This document shows, in pieces, positions 55,924-64,000 of a DNA stretch of 64,000 nucleotides. This DNA comes from Eubacterium sp. 14-2 (lineage in GTDB: Bacteria > Bacillota > Clostridia > Lachnospirales > Lachnospiraceae): the NCBI RefSeq assembly GCF_000403845.2, contig NZ_KE159567.1:2148466-2212465 (forward strand). Reading direction: 5' to 3'. Numbering within the stretch: position 1 is the first letter of the stretch; every line of letters starts with the position of its first letter. The translations under genes were made by a program, and so were the position numbers. The notes below the pieces were generated by a model. It was not told the DNA's origin, ran no database searches, and saw nothing but the letters and a program-made list of their open reading frames with translations.

Positions 55924-57046
55924 TCTTCTCACCTCCCTTCGTCAGTCTTCCAGCCATATGCTGAAATTCATTCTGTTCTTTTATCCTGTCGAAAGCCGGG
56001 TGAGCCAGAGATTCCTCAAGGCTCTGGCGGATAAAACTTTTGTCCCGCGGCGCCATGTTTCCAAGGGGCTGCCGGTCGATCCACTCATTCAGCAGATCAA
56101 AATAATCATCTCCATGAAGCTCAATCCGTTCTGCCCTCAAAAGTCTGTCCACACATTTTTCAAAGCAGCGAAGTGCGCCCAGCGCTTCCTTTTCTTTTCC
56201 ATTCATTCCATAAACAACTGCAGACTGATAATAAAACTGGGCCGCCAGATTGGGATGGAGAACCTCCAGATCATACAGCTCCAGAATCCCTTTTACACGC
56301 CGAATGGTTTCCTCACACTGCTCCAGGTTATCTCCATTCAGGGAAAGTGAAAGAATTGCATCACCTGTCAGGTTCACCAGATCCAGATAATATTTCGCCT
56401 GAGCATAACTTTTTGCCTTTTCCCTTTGTCCTGCCACCTGATAAGCCTGTACCAGCAGCGTGCCGTCCTGTCCTGCAAGGCGGCCGGGTTCTGCTGAAAA
56501 TTCCAGCAGGTCAATTGCCTCTGCCGCTTTTCCAAGCTGCAGGTACAGTCCGGCCTTCAGCACCAGTGCATCGCTGCAAAGGCCCACATCACTGCAGTTT
56601 TCCATAATCCTGTCGCACCATCCCACAGCTTCCTGCAGAACAAAAGTTTGCGTTTCCTTTGTTTTTGCCAGCATATAGTGATTCCAGTACAGAATACAAA
56701 GCTGCAGCAGAAGGGGATAGCAGGCATAATACTTATGGGCAAGAGACCTGGTCTTTTCCAGCGCCTCTTCAAAAGGAAGCGCTGCAAAGTCTCCGGTCAG
56801 CTGTGCATACTGATATCGTATCTGTTCGCCAGAAAGCTGCGCCTCGTATCCTATCAGTTCATCCACCGTCACATCGAAAAAAGCTGCTAACTGCGGCAGA
56901 AGCAAAAGATCCGGTGTATTAATCCCTTTTTCCCATTTGGAAACAGAGGCCTTTGTCACACCCATAAAATCTGCCACTTCCTCCTGCGTCAGCTTCTTTT
57001 TATGCCGGAGCCGGATAATGTTATCTGGTAAATTAAGTTTATTCAC
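55916..57046 (-). CDS. XRE-type regulator with TPR-like C-terminal domain
   Basis: 376 residues from the GTG at 57046, chosen because AGGAGGG lies 7 nt ahead; a longer frame to 57106 lacks such a site. HTH at about 8-62: IIRLRHKKKLTQEEVADFMGV, then TKASVSKWEKGINTPDL. The rest is helical with TPR-like repeats (ALVLKAGLYLQLGKAAEAIDLL). It starts the operon with PLDc_N, ATPase and permease, and may sense a peptide or metabolite to control the exporter. Confidence 0.88.
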   Translation of the reverse strand: MNKLNLPDNIIRLRHKKKLTQEEVADFMGVTKASVSKWEKGINTPDLLLLPQLAAFFDVTVDELIGYEAQLSGEQIRYQYAQLTGDFAALPFEEALEKTRSLAHKYYACYPLLLQLCILYWNHYMLAKTKETQTFVLQEAVGWCDRIMENCSDVGLCSDALVLKAGLYLQLGKAAEAIDLLEFSAEPGRLAGQDGTLLVQAYQVAGQREKAKSYAQAKYYLDLVNLTGDAILSLSLNGDNLEQCEETIRRVKGILELYDLEVLHPNLAAQFYYQSAVVYGMNGKEKEALGALRCFEKCVDRLLRAERIELHGDDYFDLLNEWIDRQPLGNMAPRDKSFIRQSLEESLAHPAFDRIKEQNEFQHMAGRLTKGGEKNA

Positions 57047-57187
57047 CGATTTGCCCTCCTGTCTTTCATTTTTTACATTATAACAGGAGATCTCTCTTTC
57101 TTTCAATCGACTGTTCCGATACTTCAGGTAATAAAATCACCTGACAGGAAACTTTTCCTCCCGTGCCAGGGATCTGTATCTGAACTG

Positions 57188-57640
57188 CTATGAGTGGATA
57201 TACATTCTGCTCATACCCGGCTCATCCTCTCCCTGTACCATACACAGAAACTCCCACCCATACCGCTCATAGAAAGAAGTGTGGTCCGTCACAAGGTATA
57301 AAACACCAATCCCTTTTTCTTTCATATCTCTGCAGACATAGTTCAGCAAAGCGCCCGCCACTCCATTACAGCGCTTATCTTCTTCCACATATACCGCGCA
57401 GACATTTGGAGCAAGGTCTTTCCTGTCATGAAAATCATTTTCAATCACCCCCAGACCCCCAATGATTCTGTCATCCTCCATTGCAGCATACCACTGGGGA
57501 ACGGAATTTCTTTTCAGCAGGCATTCCTCCATGCTTTCCCTGTAGGCTTCTGACGGAACGCCCCATTTTTCATGAAACCACTCTGCAGCTTTTTCTTTTA
57601 TTTCCGGCCTGTCAGTGAGCCGTATTATGTTATAATTCAT
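57188..57640 (-). CDS. GNAT-family N-acetyltransferase
   Basis: 150 residues from ATG 57640 (AGGAGG 9 nt upstream). Acetyl-CoA-binding motif A is recognisable as VCAVYVEEDKRCNGVAGALLNYV, with LYLVTDHTSFYERYGWEF as the motif B part. The N-terminal EIKEKAAEWFHEKWGVP stretch is common in a GNAT subgroup of Clostridia. Substrate is unknown. It is a stand-alone gene. Confidence 0.85.
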   Translation of the reverse strand: MNYNIIRLTDRPEIKEKAAEWFHEKWGVPSEAYRESMEECLLKRNSVPQWYAAMEDDRIIGGLGVIENDFHDRKDLAPNVCAVYVEEDKRCNGVAGALLNYVCRDMKEKGIGVLYLVTDHTSFYERYGWEFLCMVQGEDEPGMSRMYIHS

Positions 57641-57765
57641 CCAGTCTGTCCTCCTGTATTTTTTCATGCGCTGTGCACGTTCTCCACGCCGGCGATAAAC
57701 TTCATTTCCGTGGGCTGTGCACCATTATCTTCATTTTTTAATATCCGGGAAAAAGATATGAATGC

Positions 57766-58536
57766 TTAATCTGTTGTTTTCGTATGTGCGGATATAGTTC
57801 CTTTCATCTGTTCCACAAGTGTTTTAGAAATTGTCAATCCTAAACCTGTTGATTTTCTGGCAGCTTCTACGGTATAAAAGCCGTCAAACAATCTCCCCAC
57901 CTGTATCTCATCTAATCCGGAAGCCATATTGGAAAATTCTATCTTCCCATTTTCTGACAGAATAATCTTTAAATCTCCATCACTGTATTTGATAACATTG
58001 CTTATCAGATTGGAAAATACACGGGATAATGCGGAACGGTCAAGCATCCGCACTACTTTTGCTTCAGATATTTGTATCTCTGGCACGATATTTCGTTCAG
58101 TTAAAACCGTATAAAATGCTGCAATACTTTCTTCCAATACCGTATTGATAATTACCTGTTCCTTAGTTATATTGTCTTTTGTTGAAATGATAACAGAGTA
58201 CCTGAAAAGTTCCTCTGAAAGCTGTTTCAAAATATCCACACGTTCTTTTATAATTTCGATATACCGATTTACGGATTCAGATTTTTCTTCCTGCTCTGAC
58301 AATTCCAGGTAACGGCAGATAGCCGTAAGCGGTGTTCGTAAATCATGTGAAATATTAGTGACTGCATTTTTTAACTCAAAATCACCTTGCTGAAATCGGC
58401 ACCGTTCTGTACGGAGTTTACGAAGTTCTTTATTTATAGCATTTGCCAGCTTACGCATATATCTGTCGTTACAGGAATTGTTATCGCAACAGAGGAAAAA
58501 ATCATACGAACAGAATGCCCCACCTCTACCTGCCAC
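57766..58536 (-). pseudogene. Sensor histidine kinase lacking its membrane domain
   Basis: The kinase core is readable: coiled helix RYMRKLANAINKELRKLRTERCRF, HisKA H-box NAVTNISHDLRTPLTAI, N-box NLISNVIKYSDGDLKI and G-box STGLGLTISKTLVEQM. The normal N-terminus with one or two membrane helices is absent. The frame before RYMRKL is the out-of-frame end of the permease gene (58434-58536), so it is not native. The GTG at 58536 seems accidental. The C-terminus (ISAHTKTTD) is also short. A deletion between permease and kinase genes fits. It could still act as a soluble kinase. Confidence 0.7.
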
Positions 58537-59264
58537 ACCGTCAAACCTTGTCCCGTAGGCAGAAAATCAAGAATATATTCATAAACTTTTCTCATTTCGC
58601 CGCTAATATAATTCGGATTGGACGTCGGCTCAGACATCTGGATTCCATTTGCAGTAATCTGGACACCGCTTATCATCTCTGGCTCGGAAAGACCGTTATA
58701 GAACATACTCGAAAAGATGAGAAGCCCCATAATCAGCAGAACAGAAATTACAACGGTAAAGGCTTTGTTTGCAGATATCATATTAATAAGTGTGCAAATT
58801 GCGGCAAGCGCAACGGCAAGCATGAGTATAATTAACAGATATATAAGCAAATTGGGGATACCCATTTCCCAAATCCCAAGTATTGGAATCGCAACGGATG
58901 CGCCAATCATCCACACGAACACCATTAACAATGTAGCCGTGATTGTGGTAATCAGGCTGGCAATATAAATATTTACTTTTGTATGCCCCACAATGACCTT
59001 ATTCCGGATTGTTCCATCGCTGTATTCCGTACCGAAAAACATACTGCTGAATACTGCGCAAAAAACGCCGATTGACATCGCAAAATGGAAGTAATATTTA
59101 TCAATACTGTAATTGTATTCTGTTAAATCAACGGTTGCCTGCCTGCAGCCGTTCAGCATATATACAACTGAATAAACCAACATTGTCCCCATGCAAATCC
59201 AAAAGATTTTATCTCTCCAAAGGCGAGAATAGTTAGCAGATAGCAACTTACGCATTTTTTCCAC
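58434..59264 (-). CDS. ABC transporter permease, probably altered at its 3-prime end
   Basis: 276 residues, six helices, of the ABC-2 type found in lantibiotic-immunity or bacitracin-type cassettes (FFGTEYSDGTIRNKVIVGHTKVNIYI). The final residues TTDICVSWQML do not look like the usual basic end of such permeases. They are read from sequence that, in another frame, is the kinase linker. So a deletion appears to have removed the true end, perhaps a dozen residues. It overlaps the remnant ATPase gene by 17 nt at its start; an ATG at 59255 is also possible. Confidence 0.75.
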   Translation of the reverse strand: MEKMRKLLSANYSRLWRDKIFWICMGTMLVYSVVYMLNGCRQATVDLTEYNYSIDKYYFHFAMSIGVFCAVFSSMFFGTEYSDGTIRNKVIVGHTKVNIYIASLITTITATLLMVFVWMIGASVAIPILGIWEMGIPNLLIYLLIILMLAVALAAICTLINMISANKAFTVVISVLLIMGLLIFSSMFYNGLSEPEMISGVQITANGIQMSEPTSNPNYISGEMRKVYEYILDFLPTGQGLTVWQVEVGHSVRMIFSSVAITIPVTTDICVSWQML

Positions 59265-59909
59265 CTCCTATAAGGCTGACATAATAACTCTCAAGGCTTT
59301 CCTCACGCTCCTGCATTAAAATAACTTCGCAATTTTCTTTTGCCAATGCCGCAGTCAAATGCGATACGTTCACCTTTGCATACACATCAGCAGTCTGATT
59401 TGTTATGATTGTATAATCAACCTTCATTCCGTCAAGTACACGGGCAAGAGCCTTTGTATCGCTGACTTCCATACGAACACATTTCCTGCAGGCAGCTTCT
59501 AACTCTTTCGCACTCATTTCTTTTACAAGCCGTCCGCCGTCAATAAAACCATAATGTGTTGCCAGCCTGGAAAGTTCATCAAGGATATGACTGGAAATCA
59601 GGACTGTAATTTGCTGTTCCCGATTGAGCTTTAATATCAATTCTCTGATTTCAATGATTCCCTGCGGGTCAAGACCATTAGCTGGTCTTTCCTGTATTAT
59701 CAAGTCCCACTAATTTCAAAATTTCATACAGTCCGTCATAAGACGGAAGTCCCAGAACACGGTACTGCTGTCTTAAATTATTCTCAGCGGTCATATCCAG
59801 AAAAACAGATGGAGTTTCTACAACAGCCCCCATTCATAGACAGTCCGTTTAACGCTTTAAAATCTCTGTATTTTTTGCATAAAGCGTTTGTTCTAAGAAC
59901 ATAGTCCAT
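59248..59909 (-). pseudogene. ABC transporter ATPase with internal deletions
   Basis: It starts well: AGGAGG, then ATG 59909 and MDYVLRTNALCKKYRDFKAL. After LSMN the frame jumps to GAVVETPSVFLDMTAENNLRQQY, so the Walker A segment between them is gone. After GLDNTGK there is a second jump to PANGLDPQGI, so the signature motif and Walker B are gone. The C-terminal part (59248-59700) is open. Without the P-loop this cannot bind ATP normally. The rest matches the ATPases of immunity-type cassettes. Confidence 0.85.
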
Positions 59910-60003
59910 AAAACCATTACCTCCTACCTGTTTCATGTACTGGCATTATATCTGTAAACAGTAAAGGAAACGGTAAAGAGAATGGTAAAGAAACAGTAAA
60001 GAT

Positions 60004-60669
60004 TTACTCTGCCTTAATTTTAAAGCCAATTCCCCAAACCGCTTCAATATAGTCTTTGTTATTTGCCTCTCGAATTTTTTTCCTCAAATTACTGATATGC
60101 ATTTTCAGAGAACTTTCCGTACAATCTGGTGTGTCTGCGCTGATACGGTCTAACAGCAGCGATTTCGTAACAACCTGCGTGGGGTTTTGCATAAGCAGTT
60201 TCAAAATAGCATATTCTGTCCTTGTCAGTTTTATTTCCGTATTGTTAATCCCTGCAATATGAGTATTCGTATTAGGGACAATATCTGCAAATGTTAATTC
60301 TGAAGAAACAAGCATACTTTCCGTATTTCTGAGATGTATGAAAATTCTGGCTAAAAGTTCCTTTATGTTAAAAGGCTTCGTCACATAATCAACCGCACCG
60401 CCAGGCAGCACATCAACTTTATTATCAATATCAACTTTGGCGCTCACCACAATAACAGGTATTCCCCTTATTTTCGGAAGGACATCTTCTCCATTCAATC
60501 CCGGCAGCATTAAATCTAATAATACAAGGTCTGGTTTTGAGTCAGGTATCACTAATAATGCTTCCGTTCCAGAATAAGCACGGGAGATTTCATATCCTTC
60601 TTTTGAAAGTGTCTCTTCAAGCACATTTCCAATATGTATGTCGTCATCGATAATTAAAATTCTTTTCAT
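60004..60669 (-). CDS. OmpR-family response regulator
   Basis: 221 residues from ATG 60669 (GGAG 10 nt upstream). Receiver with acidic pocket IIDDD and phospho-acceptor D52 in LVLLDLMLPGLNG, conserved Lys in VDYVTKPF, and a winged-helix output domain (LTRTEYAILKLLMQNPTQVVTK, SNLRKKI, AVWGIGFKI). It looks intact. It heads the cassette of ATPase, permease and kinase remnants and would once have controlled them. Confidence 0.92.
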   Translation of the reverse strand: MKRILIIDDDIHIGNVLEETLSKEGYEISRAYSGTEALLVIPDSKPDLVLLDLMLPGLNGEDVLPKIRGIPVIVVSAKVDIDNKVDVLPGGAVDYVTKPFNIKELLARIFIHLRNTESMLVSSELTFADIVPNTNTHIAGINNTEIKLTRTEYAILKLLMQNPTQVVTKSLLLDRISADTPDCTESSLKMHISNLRKKIREANNKDYIEAVWGIGFKIKAE

Positions 60670-60671
60670 AG

Positions 60672-60866
60672 TCAATCAACTCCATCTTGCTTTTTGTTTT
60701 CCTTATATCTGCCATCAACAGGTTTCTTCGCTGTTTTAGGAATAAGCCATACACGGTTAATATTTATAACACCCTCAATCCGCTTTTCTTTGCAAAGTCT
60801 TTGCACCCGCCGTACCGATATAGCCCAACGCTCTGATGCTTCCTATGCCGTCATATACTCAAACAT
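60672..60866 (-). pseudogene. Small HTH (excisionase/MerR-like) gene with amber codon 8
   Basis: From ATG 60866 (GGAGG upstream) the frame reads MFEYMTA, then TAG, then EASERWAISVRRVQRLCKEKRIEG and on to GRYKENKKQDG with stop at 60672. Intact relatives carry lysine at the stop position (AAG to TAG). The 64-codon frame is otherwise clean and ends just before the response regulator start. It is probably a pseudogene, unless UAG is suppressed. Confidence 0.75.
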
Positions 60867-61185
60867 TTCTGTCCTCCTAAATTGTACTGTTTTTATTATA
60901 TTCGTTTGAACGAATAATATTAACTTGCAAAATATAAACTTGTCGGTTCGCAGCCTGAGTGCCGCTGGCACTCGCTCACCCTCATATGCCTGTTGGCTGT
61001 TCTTCTTCGGCGGGTACAGTCAGGCACGGTATTAAGTAATCACTTTCTTTCCGATATGTACCGCCTGACTGTTCAAATCAATAAACCGGACAGATTTTTT
61101 AAGGTCATATAGTATAAAATCAATAAGCAAAGGAGCAGAAACGGCGGAACCTGTAAAAGAAGCATTTAAAATCATAAAAACAGAA

Positions 61186-61212
61186 TTCGTAAGGTCTTTC
61201 CTATAAGACAAA
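61186..61212. repeat. Dispersed palindromic repeat, half unit
   Basis: GTAAGGTCTTTCCTATAAGAC followed by an A-run; identical in its core to the copy at about 51437. It abuts the terminator at 61214-61241 and gives it its T-run. Confidence 0.6.
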
Positions 61213-61241
61213 AAAGTGCCTGAAAGCAGAAACTCTCAGGC
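61208..61241 (-). terminator. Terminator downstream of the esterase gene
   Basis: GTGCCTGA (61214-61221) pairs with TCAGGCAC (61234-61241), followed on the minus strand by TTTTTTGTC. Confidence 0.75.
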
Positions 61242-61381
61242 ACTGTGGAACCGGAAAACCAGAATCGCTGTAATGTAATTACTAAAACTGATACCTGTAT
61301 AACAGTTTTATCACTGAATTACAGGACCTGTACTGCTATTTCAAATGTCCCCGAATGATAAAGGCATTCCTTCCCTGGATT

Positions 61382-62332
61382 TCAATTCAGACGGTTCACC
61401 CACTCTGTTGACGCATCCATAGCAGTACGGCAGGCATTCGTCTGGTCCAGCGCATTCAGCATCACAAAATCATGAATCGTCCCCTGCACCCGCAACACGG
61501 TCACTTCCACCCCTGCACACCGGAGCCTTTCGCCAAAGGCTTCCCCTTCGCTGCGTAAAACATCTGCCTGACCATTGATAATCATCGTCGGTGGAAAACA
61601 CTTCAGGCAGTCCATATCCGCCCGGAGAGGGGATGCAGTCATCTGATTTCTGTCTTCCACAGATGCTGTATACTGCCGCCAGAACCATTTCATCCCTTCC
61701 CGGTACAGATAATAGCCTGTTGCAAACTGACGGTAACTGGGCATATCGAAACATGCGTTCGTCACTGGATAATATAACAGCAGTTTGTGGATACACGGAC
61801 CATGCCGCATAGCTGATATCAAAACCATGGCGATTGCCATGTTCCCGCCAACACTGTCGCCTGCCACTGTGAGCGCAGCACCCTTTGCCATCGGAAAACA
61901 ATCCCCTATGATTTCCCATATATGGGAAAGGAGAAAATAGCACTGTTCTGTGGCTGTTGGGTATTTCGCTTCCGGCGACCGGCTGTATTCGGGGAATACG
62001 ACCAGTGAATCTGTCCTTGCAGAAAGCTCCCTGACTAACTTTTCATGTGTATGGAAACTGCCGGTCACCCAGCCTCCGCCATGGATATAAAACATAATAT
62101 TTTTGATTTTTTTACCCCCAGGCACAATAAAATATACCGGAACACTCCCCCACATCCCGGTATTGACGCAAACTGAGGATATATCAGCGGGATATTTATA
62201 TACGGTCATATCCTGCATTTCCTCTAATGCCCTCCTGCCCTGCTCCGGGGGCATCTGAAAGATCAGCGGAGGCACAGAGCTTTGATTGCAGACAGCTTCT
62301 GCCGCGGGTTCTAACGGAACACATCGTTTCAT
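61382..62332 (-). CDS. Alpha/beta hydrolase of the HSL type (esterase/lipase)
   Basis: 316 residues, no signal peptide. Oxyanion motif HGGGW (FYIHGGGWVTGSF), nucleophile GDSVGG (VAGDSVGGNMAIA), catalytic Asp in GQADVLRSEGEAF and His in GTIHDFVMLN. This is the hormone-sensitive-lipase family (DUF-free, short-chain ester hydrolases). Natural substrate unknown. It starts 3 nt after the stop of the fragment at 62336-63190 and ends in a clear terminator. Confidence 0.9.
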   Translation of the reverse strand: MKRCVPLEPAAEAVCNQSSVPPLIFQMPPEQGRRALEEMQDMTVYKYPADISSVCVNTGMWGSVPVYFIVPGGKKIKNIMFYIHGGGWVTGSFHTHEKLVRELSARTDSLVVFPEYSRSPEAKYPTATEQCYFLLSHIWEIIGDCFPMAKGAALTVAGDSVGGNMAIAMVLISAMRHGPCIHKLLLYYPVTNACFDMPSYRQFATGYYLYREGMKWFWRQYTASVEDRNQMTASPLRADMDCLKCFPPTMIINGQADVLRSEGEAFGERLRCAGVEVTVLRVQGTIHDFVMLNALDQTNACRTAMDASTEWVNRLN

Positions 62333-62335
62333 ATT

Positions 62336-63490
62336 TCATTCTTCCTTTCTGTCATAAAGGGTTTTAATTATAATATGTAACTCTTCCGTTTTTGCATATC
62401 TGTCAGCAAATCTCATCCTATGGTATAAATGAAAGCGCTTATTGATCACAGACACCCCCGGCAGGACAAAATGATAAGGACTATGAATAACAGCATGTAA
62501 ACAAAAGAAAATAAAATGAATAATGGATTTTACAATAACCATCACTGTCAGAAAAATAAACGTGGCTGCGCCAGATACGAAAATGCTTATGTGCCACGAT
62601 GCTGATTGTATGGCATATAAGCCGAAATATGTCTGATAATCAGTTTCTCTGCCCGCACTCACCTGCAATACCATTACCGTACCGTCAACAATGCCTGAAA
62701 TCCCCAAAACCAATTTCCGGTCTTTCACATTTTTCTCCAAATATTCTTCCGACTGTTTTTCGTAATCGTCAACCATCGAATGATTCTTTTCCACCGCACC
62801 TGCATACCAGTTCGTAAGGAATTTCAGTGAACTAAGCCCGTCGTCCTTACTTATGTCTATATTCTGGTACTCGGCATATGCATCCTTATCCATGGTCCGC
62901 ATCATGTCAAGGGCATTTGTGGTCTGGATGAGATTGCTCCCATGTCCAAGATATCTGGCTTTTGCAATACCGTAATCCATGTTCCCGCTGCTGTCAGCTG
63001 TGTCTGCCCCTGCCAGTTTCGCAATGGATTCCATTGCTTCCAGGAATGATTTTCTGCTTTCCTCCGGGATAAAGTTCTCCGCCGCATATTCCGCTTTTTT
63101 CATGCCAGGCGATATGTTCGCCTGCCGTTCCTCCTCCGTCATGGAGCCACGGTTCCCCACAAGGAAGTTCTGCCGGATGATGTCATACACAAATTTTTAT
63201 AATCCTTTCCTGCATCCCATATCCTTCAGAGCTGCCTTGTCAGGCTGTGGCTTATTGGGGATATACGTTCGTGTTTCATTTTTAATGCCAGACATACCGT
63301 TCAGCTGGATAAGATTTTCTCCATGCCATCCTCTTTGGAGCCGGAAACCTTACAGGCATCCTTCTACGCCTGTGCCAGCTTCACCGGTTTCTGACCTGAT
63401 AAAAATATATCTGCGCCACCCTGACCTGCACACTTCACAAAATCTGTCGGCAAATGCAGCCCGTTTTCTAACCCGGATTGCACCAGGTGA
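62336..63490 (-). pseudogene. Broken gene of unknown function, large 3-prime open fragment
   Basis: The longest open part is 62336-63190 (284 residues): an N-terminal region MTEEERQANISPGMKKAEYAAENF, helical, then three or four hydrophobic segments (about 165-245) not expected from the first half. Upstream, the same frame continues past a TAA (63197-63199) into TYIPNKPQPDKAALKDMG. After a frame change near 63320 it continues into GSKEDGME and, past a TAG, DFVKCAGQGGADIFLSGQKP. This looks like one gene broken by two stops and a frameshift. I do not recognise the family. Confidence 0.55.
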
Positions 63491-63670
63491 CTGTAAATTG
63501 CACGAAATGACCATAAAGTTTATAACATCAGGTCAATTGCAATCCGACTGCCTGTGCGATAAACTGCCCACTGCATAAATTTTTGAAATGTCCAGATTTT
63601 GTAATATTTCGGTCTGTTTTCAATCGAATTTCCAATTCGGTGTAATTTTCAAATTGTCTTTCTTACAGAA

Positions 63671-63982
63671 TCAGTCAATTGCCTTTATCCCCTGTTCAGA
63701 CAATTTCCTGAGATTTTCCAGCATATTATTCAATATGTCCGGAGAATGCTCTTCCCATTTTATCACCTCTGCCACAATCTTAAGGGGCTGTTTTGATCTA
63801 TTGGATTTCGTTGGGTTTCCCGGAAATTTCTTATCTGTAACATTCGGGTCGTCTTCAAAATCGCCTGTTGGCTCCACAACATATATTCTTTCATCTCCCT
63901 CCCCCCTCTGCCAGTTCTGCTCCCCAGATTGCCGCATCCAAAGTCCCTGCAAAGTAAACATATTCAGACTTTCTATCATCAT
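63671..63982 (-). CDS. Unidentified protein at the window edge, start uncertain
   Basis: 103 residues from ATG 63982, but the frame stays open to the right edge (position 64000), so the true start may lie outside. Composition is polar: WMRQSGEQNWQRGEGDERIYVVEPTGDFEDDP, then TDKKFPGNPTKSNRSKQPLK and a helical end (DILNNMLENLRKLSEQGIKAID). No membrane segment or known motif. The weak Shine-Dalgarno (GGAAGAAAAAG) gives no clear support. Confidence 0.5.
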   Translation of the reverse strand: MMIESLNMFTLQGLWMRQSGEQNWQRGEGDERIYVVEPTGDFEDDPNVTDKKFPGNPTKSNRSKQPLKIVAEVIKWEEHSPDILNNMLENLRKLSEQGIKAID

Positions 63983-64000
63983 TATAATTCTTTTTCTTCC

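Larger units (their letters stand above)
60870..61381. other. Intergenic region with gene debris and hairpins
   Basis: No intact gene. It contains GAGTGCC-GCT-GGCACTC (about 60958-60974), an inverted pair CAGTCAGGC / GCCTGACTG (about 61018 and 61068), an AAAGGAG followed by ACG-GCG-GAA (about 61130) that looks like a dead start of a short plus-strand frame, a dispersed-repeat half unit (61186-61212) and the terminator of the esterase gene. Confidence 0.5.

Noticed and set aside
57411-57432. AAGGTCTTTCCTGT inside the GNAT gene, similar to the dispersed repeat
   Set aside because: It lies inside a well-supported coding frame (HDRKDLAP) and lacks the arms of the repeat, so it is most likely chance.
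60954-61080. Attachment site or integron-like inverted repeats near 61 kb
   Set aside because: The inverted pairs are short, with no integrase gene or direct-repeat borders in the window.

Overview
The window reads as a chromosomal segment of a spore-forming, low-to-mid GC Firmicute, most likely a member of the Lachnospiraceae (Clostridia). This rests on a dcw cluster that runs into spoIIGA, a Spo0E-like regulator, two T-box leaders on tRNA synthetase genes, strong AGGAGG-type ribosome binding sites, DUF512-der-plsY synteny and a second type IIA topoisomerase pair. The assignment comes from gene content and protein style, not from a database search. Nearly all genes lie on the minus strand. 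The plus-strand exceptions are an aminopropyltransferase-like membrane protein, a hybrid sensor kinase, and a Y-family polymerase with a small partner.

Layout, left to right: spoIIGA (10-792); acs (1264-3252), which sits unusually between spoIIGA and ftsZ; then a compact dcw cluster read from right to left, mraZ-rsmH-ftsL-PBP-PBP-mraY-murD-ftsW-ftsQ-ftsZ (15882 down to 3797). A sigma-A-type promoter and a ladder of MraZ boxes precede mraZ. Next come a soluble CZB chemoreceptor, a 58-residue Spo0E-like gene, a zinc-dependent phospholipase-like protein, a DUF1540 protein, and thrS behind a threonine T-box. After these lie a SEC-C protein, a candidate small RNA, a spermidine-synthase-like fusion, a secreted GH5 glycosidase, queA, pheT and pheS behind a phenylalanine T-box, a large secreted transglutaminase protein, nfo, ilvD, the hybrid kinase, a GntR regulator, nadC-nadB, parC-parE, a Ser/Thr kinase, plsY, der and a DUF512 radical-SAM protein. 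Up to about 51.4 kb this is mostly core genome.

From about 51.4 kb to the right edge the window becomes accessory and shows decay. It holds a giant hairpin repeat, dinB with a small partner, an HTH/PLDc_N/ABC export module ending in a TetR gene that has lost its N-terminus, a GNAT acetyltransferase, and a two-component/ABC immunity-type cassette. In that cassette the response regulator is intact, but the ATPase has lost its Walker A and signature/Walker B regions and the kinase has lost its membrane domain. An HTH gene follows with an amber stop at codon 8, then an HSL-type esterase and a broken gene of unknown function.

A family of palindromic repeats (core TTCTATAGGAAA...TTTCCTATAGAA) occurs between genes at six or more places. 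Several copies adjoin or overlap terminators. I see no complete new defence or mobile system. The items most worth following are this repeat family, the 51.4-kb hairpin, the C-rich small RNA candidate near 22.9 kb, a shared GAACATGTG site upstream of dinB and parE, and the serial deletions at 57.7-60.9 kb.
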